A stretch of DNA of 64,000 nt from Bugulina stolonifera (GCA_935421135.1 OW285192.1:17275001-17339000); one strand, 5' to 3'. Positions 38,837-50,427 are shown, numbered from the stretch's first letter. A program made the numbers and translations. The notes: generated by a model not told the origin, from the sequence alone.

Positions 38837-39679
38837 TATTACTCTCTAACTTTGACAGAAGGTACCAATATCAATGATAATGCCATTTTCAATACCAATA
38901 TCAGTCGCAATACCATTGTTAATACCAATGTCACTGGCAATAACATTCCCAGTGCCATTAGCAATTTAAATACCATTTTCGATATAATCACCAAAGACAT
39001 GATTAGGATTTTCTATGTGTTGCTCATCGTGACTAAATTTACTCCATATACAGATTTCATACCAAATAATGATGCTACACATCTGATATTATATGTATAT
39101 ACCATAATCTATCTAACCCAGCTATTTTGTGTTACCAAGTCTGTGTACATAAGGAGGAAGCTTACGTATGTAGTTTACAGTATATGCAGACTGTCTTACC
39201 ACTCTCATAGCCTATTACCCTTTATTAACCTTTTATTTGGCCTATTCTTTCTCAATTAGAGATAAAATTAGTCAAGTAATAGAATACATGAGGTATACAC
39301 GATATTATAATAATAATAATTATGTTATTATATGTACATGTAATTTTAGCCAAATTTGGTTATTAAAGTCATAATATTGTTTCCAAATTTATAATTTTAA
39401 TATTGAATGCAACCAATGAATAATATGGAGTTATCCACTCTTTCTAATTGCTAAGTGAGGATGACAATAGGTAAGAAACGACAACTACTAACAACTACTA
39501 TGAAAAACAATCAATGAGCTTTCAAATTATGATGCAATATTTACAAGCATCGTTCAAAGGAAATTTTTTTATTTATCCACCACTGTTCTATGCACTGTTA
39601 TAGAATTACACACAAAAGCAGTTGCATTGTATGCTTTTCCCAAAGTATTTTTTCTATTGATTAAATTTGAGCTCAGATT

Positions 39680-39780
39680 CTATAGTAGAGTAGACCTACT
39701 TGCTGTATAGTAGAGTAGACCTACTTGCTGTATAGTAGAGTAGACCTACTTGCTGTATAGTAGAGTAGAGTAGAAGTATT
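39680..39780. repeat. 25-bp minisatellite
   Basis: At least three exact copies of a 25-bp unit (TATAGTAGAGTAGACCTACT plus TGCTG) and a partial fourth, about 220 bp upstream of gene B exon 1. Confidence 0.85.
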
Positions 39781-40002
39781 AACCCAGTACTTGCTGTAGA
39801 GTAGAGTTATGATGTTTAGTAGCTGCTAGTTTTAGTCATGTGTTGCTGTGAAAGACATCTTGGATATTCGAATACCATAATGACCAGCCAAACAAGCTCA
39901 GCCATGTGCTAAACACAGTAAACTGCATACATGTAGTTTACGGAATTTCCTAGATGAATCTCGATCTCTTACCAGGAGATAAACTGCCAAAGTCTTATAA
40001 GT

Positions 40003-43000
40003 ATGCATCTGCTAAGGTAGGTCTATGGGTGTATCATTTCATTGGTGTTTCACTGTAACAAACATGTTTCATAGAAATGATCTACTGTGTGACTGTTAAC
40101 ATTAATTTAGTCACTTAGGCTAATATAGGTACATGTAGGTGAGTGACACAGTATGCAAACTGAGTGAATTAATCATATAACCAGCTTTTTACTCAAAAAC
40201 TTCTGCTGAAAACTCTGGTAGCCTGAAATCCTAGAAATGCCTCAAAATCTTCATGGGAGGTTTCCCCTACCACTCCAAGATCAAACTCTTCTATGTGTTA
40301 AAAATCTGGCAGCGCTTGGTAGCACAGAGGTTACATCATAATTCTAATCCAGTTTATGTTTCCCATTTCATCATCATTGATTTGTGTGTGATAAAACACA
40401 AAGAATGTCTAAGGTTTAGAATGTGGTACTTTTAAAGATGGTAAAAGGAAAGATGGTTTTCAAGGATAACACCTTGTCCCGCCAAATGTGCCCGATTTGG
40501 CGGGACAATGTTCAGCAATTCACTTTCCCGCCGTCCACCTGCTGAATTTTGAATAGCTGTTTGACTCGCATTGCAGTCCCACGATTGCAATATTGTGTAA
40601 TAAGATCTTGTTTATATGAATAGTGTTTATACAGGACCGTTGTTAAGAAGTGTCTCTGACTAGTTTGTAGAACACCAATTATAGTAATAGCGCATTTATA
40701 GACAAGGTAGCACAACTCTTTGGTTAACCCAGACCGCGTTTGGAGGCGGAGAGATGAAGAGTTTTTGGTTGGTGTAAGCCATCTTTCCGTTTACCATATT
40801 TGGTAATATCATCAAGGCGTTCAGATGCAGAACCTGCTGAACTTACACTCAACCTAGAAAAAGCCTTCAGGGCTGACATATCCAAAAATCCTCCTTGAGT
40901 AAAGTAAAAATAAATCTCACAAGCAGTTTGTCTACATGTATTATTTAGATATGAATGTACTTGTGTATTCACATACTACTACTAATACATCGTTGTCTAT
41001 TTGATATCACCATGTTATCTGCATTTTAGAGTTATAGTTATGACTTTAATTTCTATGGTTGGCAAAGCGAAATTGGAAGACAGAATCTATTCAGTGAAGA
41101 TCAAGGGAATGAACAAGCATGCTGTGAGAGATAGCAACCTGTCCATTCCGGGCTCAGTTTCTAAGGAGGAATATAACCGTGTTAGCAGGGTGTGCTACGG
41201 TCGAGCGCAAGAATTGCATGGGATTTCTCGGCAAAATAGTCGAGAATTTCATGAAGATTTTGCACAGTGCAGAAAACAGTTGCTAAAAGCTAGAATACAA
41301 AAAGAAACATTGCTAAGAAAGAATTTCCAGCAGAAGGGTCTCGACAGAAGAATACCATATAGGGGAAACCTCGACAGAAGAATACCATATAGGGGAAACC
41401 TCGACAGAAGAATACCATATAGGGGAAACCTCGACAGAAGAATACCATATAGGGGAAACTATATTCGGAACCTACATCTGGGTGGGCCACTCCTCCCCTA
41501 TAGGAAAGAGTATGGAAACATTACAGTCAACCCTCATAACTTTAGTTTTATTCTGCAACCAGAGTCATGTTATGAGAACAACACAGTATTGATCACTGTA
41601 CACAGTGCCACTCAGGTAAACATCTAAGTAAGTGTGCCTATATGTGCAGCTGTAGACTATAATTACATTGTGTGTGTGTCTAACTTTATTCTGTATGGAA
41701 TACACTGGCTCTGACTGGCACATGATCTTCTGCGTATCATATAGCCGTCTCTCTAGCTGGGTTATTCCTTGTGCTGCCTTCTACGAGACCAGTGCCTGGG
41801 ATTCGAACCTGCAGACCCAAATTATATAGATGAACAGTAGTCATTTACCGCACCATCCTGCCATCCTTCCACCGTTTTATGCCTCAATTAATAGCTGGTT
41901 TTTATGTGTTTAGCTGTATACATTGGTCTGTGAAGATTGCAAAACTCAGTCTACGTCACTTGATGGTACTCAGGCTTTAATATAAATGTACTTCATCTGC
42001 AGGCCACATGCCTATAGGTCCGATTGCAATTGTAGACCCCTAGCAATTAAAGTCAAATGTTAATGTTTTTACATCACACATGTAGTATTGATTTTTGAAT
42101 TTGTAGTTATACTGTATATAATGCAAAAATCATTTTACCACAAATTATCATGATTGTGTAGAGTTATGGGCTAGTGACTGAGGATTTGACTCGCTCCAAC
42201 CTATCAGTCCACCTAATGAACTATATAACCCAAAGCTATTTTTTTTTTGTAACGACTCCAATGAAACACATGAATTGTTCACCAAGAAAGGTAACTTATA
42301 ATACGGATCCATTTCACATGTAAACTACCTCTGGTGTGCTTACAGAACTTTCCAAGGAGAATGGTTCTAAGGAATACCTGGGCAAATCCTCAAATGCTCC
42401 GTAAATATCTACCTAATGGTCACCATGTGAAACTCATATTCATATTGGGTTTACCAAATGATACTGATAACCAGATGTTAATCAACTATGAAGAGGAAAT
42501 GTATAAAGATATACTACAAGTAGACTTTCTAGACAGTTATCATAACAACACATACAAAGCTATATACAACATGAAGTAAGTACCTGAATACTACATACAT
42601 GTACATAAAAAGTTCTATACAACATGATGTAAGGACACTTTTTTTATAATTATGCTGTTATGTGATCTAATTGAATATTACTTGAAACTTTCTCTAGTCT
42701 TTCATTTTATGATTATATTCATTGTACATTCAGATGGATCTCAGGCTACTCAGGGTGCTCTAAGGCTGAGCTGATTATAAAGTCAGACGATGACGTAATG
42801 GTACATCTTGGAAAGTTTCGCAGGTTGTGGAGAGAGTTCACAGGAAAACTGGAAACTAGTTTAAATTCACAAACTTTGTTTATGGCAGGTAAGTATTCCT
42901 CTCAGTTCACTATTACAGACTCTGTACTGTGCTGTATGTAATATTATATATAATTACATGTGCATGTACATGTATGTACTATAGCATATTCTAATATATT

Positions 43001-44393
43001 CATCTATATCTGTGTATGTATGACTATATTGGCTGAGGTTTAACATCATGACAACCATGAGTTAATGATTTTAGTAAAGTCTTTTTTCCTAATTTGGCTT
43101 CTAAAAAACTAACATAATCATAGTGTCTTCTTTATCTAGCATCCAGCTATAGACCAACTTGGTCAGAAATTTTCAGGCCCACCTCCATCATGAGAACATG
43201 GAAACACTAGCCAGGTTCAAATGCAAAATCTTTATTTTCGTGCAAGAAACCTGGGTATGCGATGATCGCTAAGGTGGTTTCCTCTGGCCAAACAAAATTT
43301 CAAGTTGCAAGCCCTTTGGCCTAGGCCGAGCGGCCATCTTAGAATTTATATTTGTGATTTAGACCAGTGCAAGAGGCTGCTAAGAGACTAATATACCCAA
43401 ATACTATATTACTACGATATAACTATATTGCTACAATATTATTCATAGTCTGCATACTACATGTACATGTGTATGGGTTGGTGTTCAATTATTATCTCCT
43501 GATTCTCGGTGGACAAAATGGCATCATGTAGCAATGTTCCTTACAATTTTCTATATTTTGAAAACTTTAATTTATGAAAAAGTTAAGCTCAAAAAGTAGT
43601 CACAAGTAGTCACATGGGCACGAAAGTACCAACGACACGTGAAACGATAACTCCAACTTATCCCCATCGAAACGACAGGCTGAAAATGATAAATTACTTG
43701 CTTCCCATTTCAGGTAATGCTTTCAAGGGTGAGCCGCATAGAAACCCTCAGTCAAAGTGGTACATTCCAAGATCTGTCTATAAATACGATACTTTCCCGT
43801 ACTGGTTCCAAGGAATGGTCTACTTCCTGTCACCACGTTTAGCCAGAAAGATATATGAGCTATCATTTACTACTCCTTATATGTTTACAGGTAAAATATG
43901 ATAGGTAGTGTAGCCTCTGTTTCATGTATAGCAGTACTGTAGCTAGTATCATCACATTTCAATTAGGTCCAAATGAGGGGCGCATGCCAACAACTGCTTT
44001 TAAAGACAAGCTGTTTCAACTATTTATAATCTAACTATAAGCTTGAAATAGAAGAAGTTGCCATTTAGACATATTATTATAAGCACTAGGGAACAACAGT
44101 GATTATCTAATTATAAATTTGCCAAAATATGTGTTATTATTCCAGCCTTGTCCATTTGCTTGCTTGTAGATGATGTATATGTTGGCATTGCTGCCGACAG
44201 AGTGGATAATTTAACTCGGTATAATATGGGACGGTACTACTGTTCAGACAGTGCAAGCAGTTTCGACCAGAATCGGCGCTGGCAGTTTGGAGGCACTAAA
44301 GTCTTCTACCACAGTCCCTCCGTGTCACACATGTATACACTGTGGGGCTTCTTCTGTAGCTTTGAGATATGTGAACATGACACAACGGTATGA
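40003..44393 (+). CDS. GT31 beta-1,3-galactosyltransferase-like protein, paralogue B
   Basis: Six exons: 40003-40016 (14 nt, inferred), 41030-41615, 42346-42575, 42734-42888, 43714-43890, 44170-44393 (stop). Total 1386 nt, 461 residues, phases consistent. The joined N-terminus (MHLLRVIVMTLISMVGKAK) is a signal anchor. The stem contains four in-frame copies of the decapeptide LDRRIPYRGN. Catalytic motifs: PYRKEYGNITVNPHNFSFIL, RRMVLRNTW (204-212), LIFILGLP, VDFLDSYHNNTYKAIYNMKW, DDD at 295-297 (IKSDDDVMVHL), YDTFPYWFQGMVYFLSP, DDVYVG from 388. It presumably acts in the Golgi lumen with Mn2+ and a UDP-sugar, as known for GT31. A downstream alternative last exon (splice at GTATGA, 44392 region, to about 44687) is conceivable, but an AATAAA at 44421 favours the stop given. 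Confidence 0.85.
40474..40508. repeat. perfect inverted repeat, 14-bp arms
   Basis: TTGTCCCGCCAAAT, 7-base spacer, ATTTGGCGGGACAA. GC-rich compared with its surroundings; lies in intron 1 of gene B. Confidence 0.85.
40727..40900 (-). other. unassigned open frame in intron 1 of gene B
   Basis: About 50 codons on the minus strand with non-random-looking composition (MSALKAFSRLSVSSAGSA..LDDITKYGKRKDG, then stop at the left end). I recognise no family and see no clear partner exons. It could be a relic of a processed gene or chance. Confidence 0.15.
41339..41458 (+). repeat. 30-bp coding tandem repeat, four copies, in gene B stem
   Basis: Four identical or nearly identical 30-bp units, each encoding LDRRIPYRGN. 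Being a multiple of three the array keeps the frame. It lengthens the basic stem region between membrane anchor and catalytic domain and is absent from paralogues A, C and D. Confidence 0.95.
41745..41880 (-). mobile_element. tRNA-derived SINE-like element
   Basis: The reverse complement has an A-box-like GGATGGTGCGGTAAATGAC and, about 35 bases later, a perfect B-box context GCAGGTTCGAATCCCAGGCA. Stem pairing of a true tRNA is not satisfied. Lies in intron 2 of gene B. Confidence 0.5.
42551..42640 (+). repeat. two-copy duplication over the exon 3 splice donor of gene B
   Basis: The exon end (CTATATACAACATGAA|GTAAGT) is followed about 45 bp later by a diverged copy, CTATACAACATGATGTAAGG. Homologous in position to the larger array in gene C. 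Confidence 0.6.
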
Positions 44394-44420
44394 AGTTCCG
44401 TGATAAATCATTACTATGAA

Positions 44421-44426
44421 AATAAA
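44421..44426 (+). promoter_or_regulatory. polyadenylation signal AATAAA, gene B
   Basis: AATAAA 28 bases after the gene B stop codon. Confidence 0.5.
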
Positions 44427-45595
44427 TTTTAAAATAGACGACAGCTCCAGAAAATTTTATTTGCCGATGCAGTTATTGTTAAGATGCAAATTCTTGAGTA
44501 AAATCTTTCTTTTCAGTAGCTGTTGGCATGTTGACATAATGCACTGAAATCAGAAACCAGTCTAGAATTGTCTCCTCTCTCAATATTAGTAAAGAAAGGA
44601 AAGGCAACTCCAGCCCATTGTCTACTACATGTGTCTGCGGTATAAAAACAAATTATCATCATTATTTGTGTTACTATTATTTGTTTTAGAATGAAGCTGG
44701 CGTGTTGAACTGGTACCAGCCACTGTTTAGTTTGCTCTGATATTCACAGAATTCTGGATTATCTGCATTTATGAAGAAGTTCCTCAGTAATAATCAGCAC
44801 TGATACATTTCTCATGCGTGCAGATATACATTGTACAGTACTAAATACATATATATATCTAGAAACACTAAATGGTGGATAGGCTACATAACTGTGATAT
44901 GTCCCCAAACACAGTTTCTAAGCAAAAGAGCAATAATTACATCAGCTATATGAAACAGTGCCTTAAAATTTCAAACTAAAGCTACAGTCATGACTTTTTG
45001 TTTAGGAAAAAATTCAACCTGAAAGAATGGGAGACAGGCCAATGGAATCCAGGAATTTGTGATAAAAAATATATTTATATGCCTGCTTGATTTTAGAGGA
45101 ATAACTTTGTTTTTATGTTGTAGTAATAACATTATACATGTAATACATGTACATTATGAGTTGTTATAGCTATATGTTTGTGCAGCAAATTGAAATGTAA
45201 GAAGGCAAGTTAATGACTAGGCAATGAGATTTTTAAGTTTTATAGAATTATGGCTAACCTTTTGATTTGCTCATTGATAATTTTAAGATGGTGCCCAAAT
45301 CTTACTTGAAAGATACAAGTCATTGATATTTCCTTCCATGCTTCATTCACCTTATTAGCTATTGTACATGTATCTTCCATGTGTGTAGCTGGCTTTACTA
45401 TTCTTATTATATTGTCATCTTCATAATGTATTATGTCTATTATGGCTGCATTATGGCTATGAAAACGTTGTGGAATTAAAACAAAAATGAAGGTCTAGTG
45501 TCAAAAAGAGGTGTAATTATAATATAATATTTTTAGCATATTTTTAATAAAAAGCTCTGTGTAATATAAAAAGTGCATGGCCTACATTGTGTCTT

Positions 45596-45850
45596 GTAGT
45601 AGTAGTAGTAGTGGTAGTAGTGGTGGTGGTGGTGGTGGTGGTGGTGGTGGTGGTGGTGGTGGTGGTGGTGGTGGTGGTGGTGGTGGTGGTGGTGGTGGTG
45701 GTGGTGGTGGTGGTGGTGGTGGTGGTGGTGGTGGTGGTGGTGGTGGTGGTGGTGGTGGTGGTGGTGGTGGTGGTGGTGGTGGTGGTGGTGGTGGTGGTGG
45801 TGGTGGTGGTGGTGGTGGTGGTGGTGGTGGTGGTGGTGGTGGTGGTGGTA
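45596..45850. repeat. (GGT)n microsatellite, about 76 uninterrupted units
   Basis: Starts as imperfect AGT/GGT, then about 230 bp of pure GGT. Long frames on both strands (poly-Gly, poly-Val, poly-His, poly-Thr, poly-Pro) are artefacts of this repeat. Confidence 0.98.
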
Positions 45851-46741
45851 GTACATGAATGTACATTGTACAAGTTTGTAGCTAGAACTATATAAAGGAG
45901 TTATCCTTTCATTAATTGTACAAATGTACATAGGAAGTTATGCCACACATGAAGATGACCTAGCTAGCTAGATCAATAGTTGGTTTCATTTCTCCAATAT
46001 GTGTGTATGCATATGTTTGTGTGCATGTGCATGTGCATGTATATGTGTATGCATATATGTATGTGTATTCTACCAAATATTAATTAGCTCTGTTGTAAAC
46101 ATTGAGCACTTTGACTGAGATTCAGCAGTGCATAAACAGGTGCATTACCCCATATATGTGTATTATATGTATGTATGTACGTGTATATACATGTACATTG
46201 TAGGTGTAGATACAAGTACATTGTAGGTGTGTGTGTGTGGGAGAAGAAAACGCTTCCTTTCGAGTTGGTGTGTTATTCTTGCAAGATTTGATCACCAACA
46301 CAGGTACATTAACTCACACCCTCACAATTTCAGCAATATAATGCTCAGTTTTATATAAAAAAAATTCACTTACACTTTGTTATGCTGCAGCTAATATCTC
46401 CTCTAACAGTGCATAGATGCTGTTCAATAATTATATAATCAAGCCTGAAGCTTCTTTATGGACACATTAGTTATGCATGTCCATCAAATTACTTTTGTTA
46501 CAATGATAGCAGGAATGAATGAACCTGCCACCTGGGCTATTGATCTATTTTAACCAAATACTGTGTGTTTTATAGATTCATAACTACCAACCCGTCATTA
46601 GCTTGTACGTGTGCGGAGAGCAGGTCTGTCTTGTAAGTGTTGCAGACTTAACTACCTCACGTCGAAATGAAACTCTCCAGAAATTGCTAGATCTGAGAAG
46701 ATTGACTCCTGGGAGCATGTTTGCCGGGAAGACGAGCTGAC

Positions 46742-49700
46742 ATGTATCTGCTGAGGTAAAGCTGTTTCTTGGTCATTGAACTAAACTCTTGTTTCAATTC
46801 TGAACTATTTTTATTTAAAATAACTTCACGCTATAGATAATCATCTTGTGTATGTATTAGTTATGTATCAGAATATTCCTGATGATTTCTGACTGATACT
46901 CTCTGTATGTGCATACTGACTACTTGTAGTGTAGTTATCATGGTATGGCTTTACACTGATGTCTACATGCAATCACTAGAGGGAACTGTTACCACCAACA
47001 ATACTCCGGTTAGATTCGCATCAGCCAATGGTAGCATTGTAGCGAATCAACAGACAGATGGTTTTGAGTCATCTAATGACACAACGTCCCGACAAAGTTA
47101 CAGGGAGAACACTGGAAGGTGCTATGCTTATGCCCAGAGGATATTGCGAATTCATAATCGAACTTCAACACAGTTTCGGGAAATATATAACCAATGCCAA
47201 GAAGATTTATTAGAATTGAGGTTGGCAAGTTTGAAGACTAGGCAAAGGTTGTCCCCGAGTAGAAGAACTAAAGCTAGAAAAATTTCAATTCCAGTAGAAT
47301 CACAGTCCAACATAACCCTGCCATATAAGAAGGAGTATGGGACGGTTACAGTAAACCCCCATAATTTCACTTTTATTCTAGAACCAGGAAGCTGCCAAGA
47401 GAATAACACAGTCTTAGTCACAGTGCATAGTGCTACTCAGGTACATGTCATCATATAAATTTATATTAGTTATAGTACACAAATATTAGTATGGGGGTCA
47501 AATTTTACCAATTAAGTTTGTTTTTACATGTAGATACATAGGCAGCACAGCATGGTTTTTGCTCCTTAACAAAAGTCGTCTGCACTTGTTTCTATCACAA
47601 CACTCTTGTTTATGATTTTATGTTTCCCAAAAATCCACTAGATGCTATAATTGAGTAGACAAAGCTGCTAGTGCTACTATTCTAGTATATTTCTACTGAG
47701 GGACCTTATTTCAAACTATAATACTGTAGCCTTTGGTATGACACAAACCTCAGAGATATCTTAGGTCGTTGCTGCAAGGGCTGCAGTTACATGTACAACT
47801 CAGAGCTTTGGCATTACAAAACGTGATATCTAGAAAAATAGGGAACATTTTTTAGAATGTTTATTGGAGGTTCATACTGTCATGTTTGGTAAGTTTCTAT
47901 AAAATAGAAAAAGTGTATGGAATGCACATCTTTACATTAATTTTCAATTTCTCCTGAGTTATGAAGCTAATACAGGGTAATATTAGGGTAATATAGGGTA
48001 ATATTAGGGTAATACAGGGTAATATTTGGATAATATAGGGTAGTATTAGGGTAAAATAGGGTAATATTTGGATAATATAAGGTAGTATTAGGGTAAAATA
48101 AGGTAATATTAGGGTAAAATTGATTTCTTGCTCTTTACATACATTGTAAGTATCATGATTGACTTTTGTGGTCAATGCTGCTGAACAAAGAGTTGTATTG
48201 GGTTCAGCAAATATGCCGTAGGCTGTGAGTAATTCATGAGATGCTTTGGCTATAGTAAAGATGTTTGTATTATATTGGTGTAAATTGGTGTATCTACTAT
48301 ATGCTGTAGGTGAGAAATGTGTAGGACTCACTGTCTGACGCTTACCTCTATCGAAAAGAATAATTTTATTGATCAGCTGTCCAATAGAGGCGGAATAGCT
48401 ATTCTATCGAGGTTGACTTGACATAGACAGCCTTTTCTCTCAATCTCTGCCCGAATTGAAATACAGGGTGGTTGCTGCCTCATGAGTGCCCTACGCTACT
48501 ATCAAATGAGGTATTAATATGTCCTAACTTTATTTAGAATCACAATCAAAGGATGGTGCTCAGGAACACATGGGTGAATCCTCAAATACTCGGCAAATAT
48601 CTACCCAACAGTCACCGTGTGAAACTTGTATTCGTATTGGGTCTTCCAAGTGATGCAGTCAAACAGATGTTAATAGACTATGAAAAGGAAGTGTATAACG
48701 ATATACTACAAGTAGACTTCATAGACAGTTACCATAACAACACATACAAAGCTATATACAATATGAAGTAAGTACCTGTGTATTATATACATACAAAGCT
48801 ATATATAACCTGAAGTAAGTACGTACATATTATATACACATGTACATGCAAAGCTATATATAACTTGAAGTAAATACCTGTGTATTATATGCATACAAAG
48901 CTATATATAACTTGAAGTAAGTATCTGTGTATTATATACATACAAAGCTATATACAACATGAAGTAAGTTATTATATCTACAATACATGTGGTGGTGGTA
49001 GCTGAATATTCTGTCCCAAAAATTGCCATTATTGAGGTCTCAAGTCACATGACACTTTGTAGTTCCTCTTCTTATATCCAAATATGTTTTAGATGGATCT
49101 CAAGCTACTCAGGGTGTCCTAAATCTGTATTAATTATGAAAATTGATGATGATGTCATGTTTAATCTGAGGAATTTCAGATATTTCTGGAAGAACTTCAC
49201 AAGACAATTGAGAAATACACGTAATTTATATCCCGAGATGCTGTTCATGGCAGGTAGGTGCATGGCAGGTAGGTGCATGGCAGGTAGGTGCATGGCAGGT
49301 AGGTGCATGGTAGGTAGGTGCATGGCAGGTAGGTGCATGGCAGGTAGGTGCATGGCAGGAAGGTGCATGGCAGGTAGGTGCATGGCAGGTAGGTACATTG
49401 CAGGTAGGTGCATGGCAGGTAGGTGCATGGCAGGTAGGTGCATGGCAGGTACGTACATGGCAGGTAGGTGCATGGCAGGTAGGTGCATGGCAGGTAGGTG
49501 CATGGTTGGTGAAACATACATGTAAATAGCGAGTGAAGGAATACATGTATTTTCCAGAAGCATTTTGAAAATTAGATGATTTCTCTCTTTTACTCTTATA
49601 GCCTTATAACTATGTGAACTGAGAGAATAATATAAACATGTAGCATCTAATAAACATTTTGGATATTCCAGGTAATGTTTTCAAGAGTGAACCCCATAGA

Positions 49701-50382
49701 AGCCCTCAGTCAAAGTGGTACATACCAAGATCTGTCTATAAATACGACACATTCCCGTACTGGTTCCAAGGAATGGTCTACTTTCTATCACCTCGTCTAG
49801 CTAAGAAGATATATGAGCTATCATTTACTACTCCTTATATGTTTACAGGTAGAGTTTGGTTTACTCTTAACCCAAGCACATGGTTGTGTTGTTGTATATT
49901 ACCATGTATGTGCATGTATATTCCCTAATTTCTAGTGGGTATATTACATGTACATGTATATACATCCTATCATGTGTCACATTGATGTTAGTCATATCAA
50001 GTGTACATAGCCTACATGTATATACATATACATGTGTAGGTTTACTTTAAAGTCATATTATAGGTGTATATTACAGCATGTTATGAAATAGTTTGGTGTT
50101 GCATATAATTGCACCATATTATATTATGATTATGTACATCTATGTGTATATCACAATATTGTAGATGATGTGTATGTTGGAATAGTTGCTGATAGAGTAG
50201 AGAACATTACCAGATATAACTTGGAGAGCTTCTATTCTCTGTTCACTTGCTCCAAGACCAAACAGCAAGAGCAGTGGAGGTCAAGGTCGAGGGGACCAGT
50301 GTTCTACCACACCCACTCTCACAATCAGATGTATACATTATGGCAGATCTACTGTCACTATGGAAACTATACCTGTGACTAA
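46742..50382 (+). CDS. GT31 beta-1,3-galactosyltransferase-like protein, paralogue C
   Basis: Six exons: 46742-46755 (14 nt, inferred), 46930-47440, 48538-48767, 49093-49253, 49672-49848, 50165-50382 (stop). Total 1311 nt, 436 residues with the first exon 4 donor. N-terminal anchor MYLLSVVIMVWLYTDVYM; the stem has several sequons and an Arg/Lys-rich part. Catalytic motifs: PYKKEYGTVTVNPHNFTFIL, QRMVLRNTW (to W187), LVFVLGLP, VDFIDSYHNNTYKAIYNMKW, DDD at 270-272 (MKIDDDVMFNL), YDTFPYWFQGMVYFLSP, DDVYVG from 365. Both the exon 3 and exon 4 donors lie inside tandem repeats, so several competing 5' splice sites exist. For exon 4 each extra unit would add five residues (GRCMA) in frame. Polyadenylation signal at 50422. 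Confidence 0.85.
47975..48122. repeat. TAGGGTAATAT minisatellite (telomere-like words)
   Basis: About 14 diverged 10-11-bp units such as ATTAGGGTAAT in intron 2 of gene C. Contains TTAGGG hexamers but is not a pure telomeric repeat. Confidence 0.85.
48742..48966 (+). repeat. tandem array over the exon 3 splice donor of gene C
   Basis: Five copies of a unit of about 47 bp that begins in the exon (CATACAAAGCTATATACAA), includes the donor GAA|GTAAGT and about 18 intronic bases. Four copies keep GAAGTAAGT, one has GAAGTAAAT. Reading past the first donor meets TAA at once, so distal donors would give a premature stop. Confidence 0.9.
49246..49505 (+). repeat. 15-bp tandem array over the exon 4 splice donor of gene C
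   Basis: About 17 copies of CATGGCAGGTAGGTG. The first copy is the genuine exon end (ATGGCAG|GTAGGT); nearly all the others keep the same donor consensus, one has lost GT (GGCAGGAAGG). The frame stays open through the whole array to 49525. Confidence 0.95.
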
Positions 50383-50421
50383 TCGTATATGAGGATACTT
50401 GTATGCTGTGGGCACCATAAC

Positions 50422-50427
50422 AATAAA
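50422..50427 (+). promoter_or_regulatory. polyadenylation signal AATAAA, gene C
   Basis: AATAAA 40 bases after the gene C stop codon. Confidence 0.5.

Larger units (their letters stand above)
38402..40002. other. divergent intergenic region between GT31 genes A and B
   Basis: 1.6 kb separating the 14-nt first exons of two oppositely oriented paralogues, so it should hold both promoters. It carries two minisatellites (about 38764 and 39685) and degenerate AATACCA-rich sequence at about 38865-38985. I cannot point to specific promoter elements. Confidence 0.5.
44394..46741. other. intergenic region between GT31 genes B and C
   Basis: 2.3 kb with a very long GGT array (45620-45849), TG/CA-rich patches (about 46010-46065 and 46160-46235) and the presumed 5' UTR of gene C just before 46742. 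No other exon recognised. Confidence 0.6.

Noticed and set aside
38780..39259. 159-codon plus-strand frame
   Set aside because: Begins in a minisatellite and runs through degenerate AATACCA repeats; no start context, no family, composition of AT-rich non-coding DNA.
41745..41880. tRNA gene on the minus strand
   Set aside because: A- and B-box words are present but acceptor and D-stem pairing fail; better explained as a SINE.
44388..44740. Alternative last exon of GT31-B (splice at 44390 region to AATGAAGCTGGCGTGTTG)
   Set aside because: It would stay in frame for 17 codons, but the direct stop at 44393, the AATAAA at 44421 and the paralogues' ends favour no splice; kept only as a possibility.
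45533..45931. Long open frames of poly-His, poly-Thr, poly-Gly, poly-Pro and poly-Val on both strands
   Set aside because: All arise from the pure GGT microsatellite; no flanking coding sequence or splice context.
47897..48331. 144-codon minus-strand frame with ILPYFTLILPYI repeats
   Set aside because: Produced by the TAGGGTAATAT minisatellite.
49105..49563. Minus-strand frames of repeated HLPAM, CTYLP and HAPTC
   Set aside because: Shadows of the 15-bp splice-donor array in GT31 gene C.
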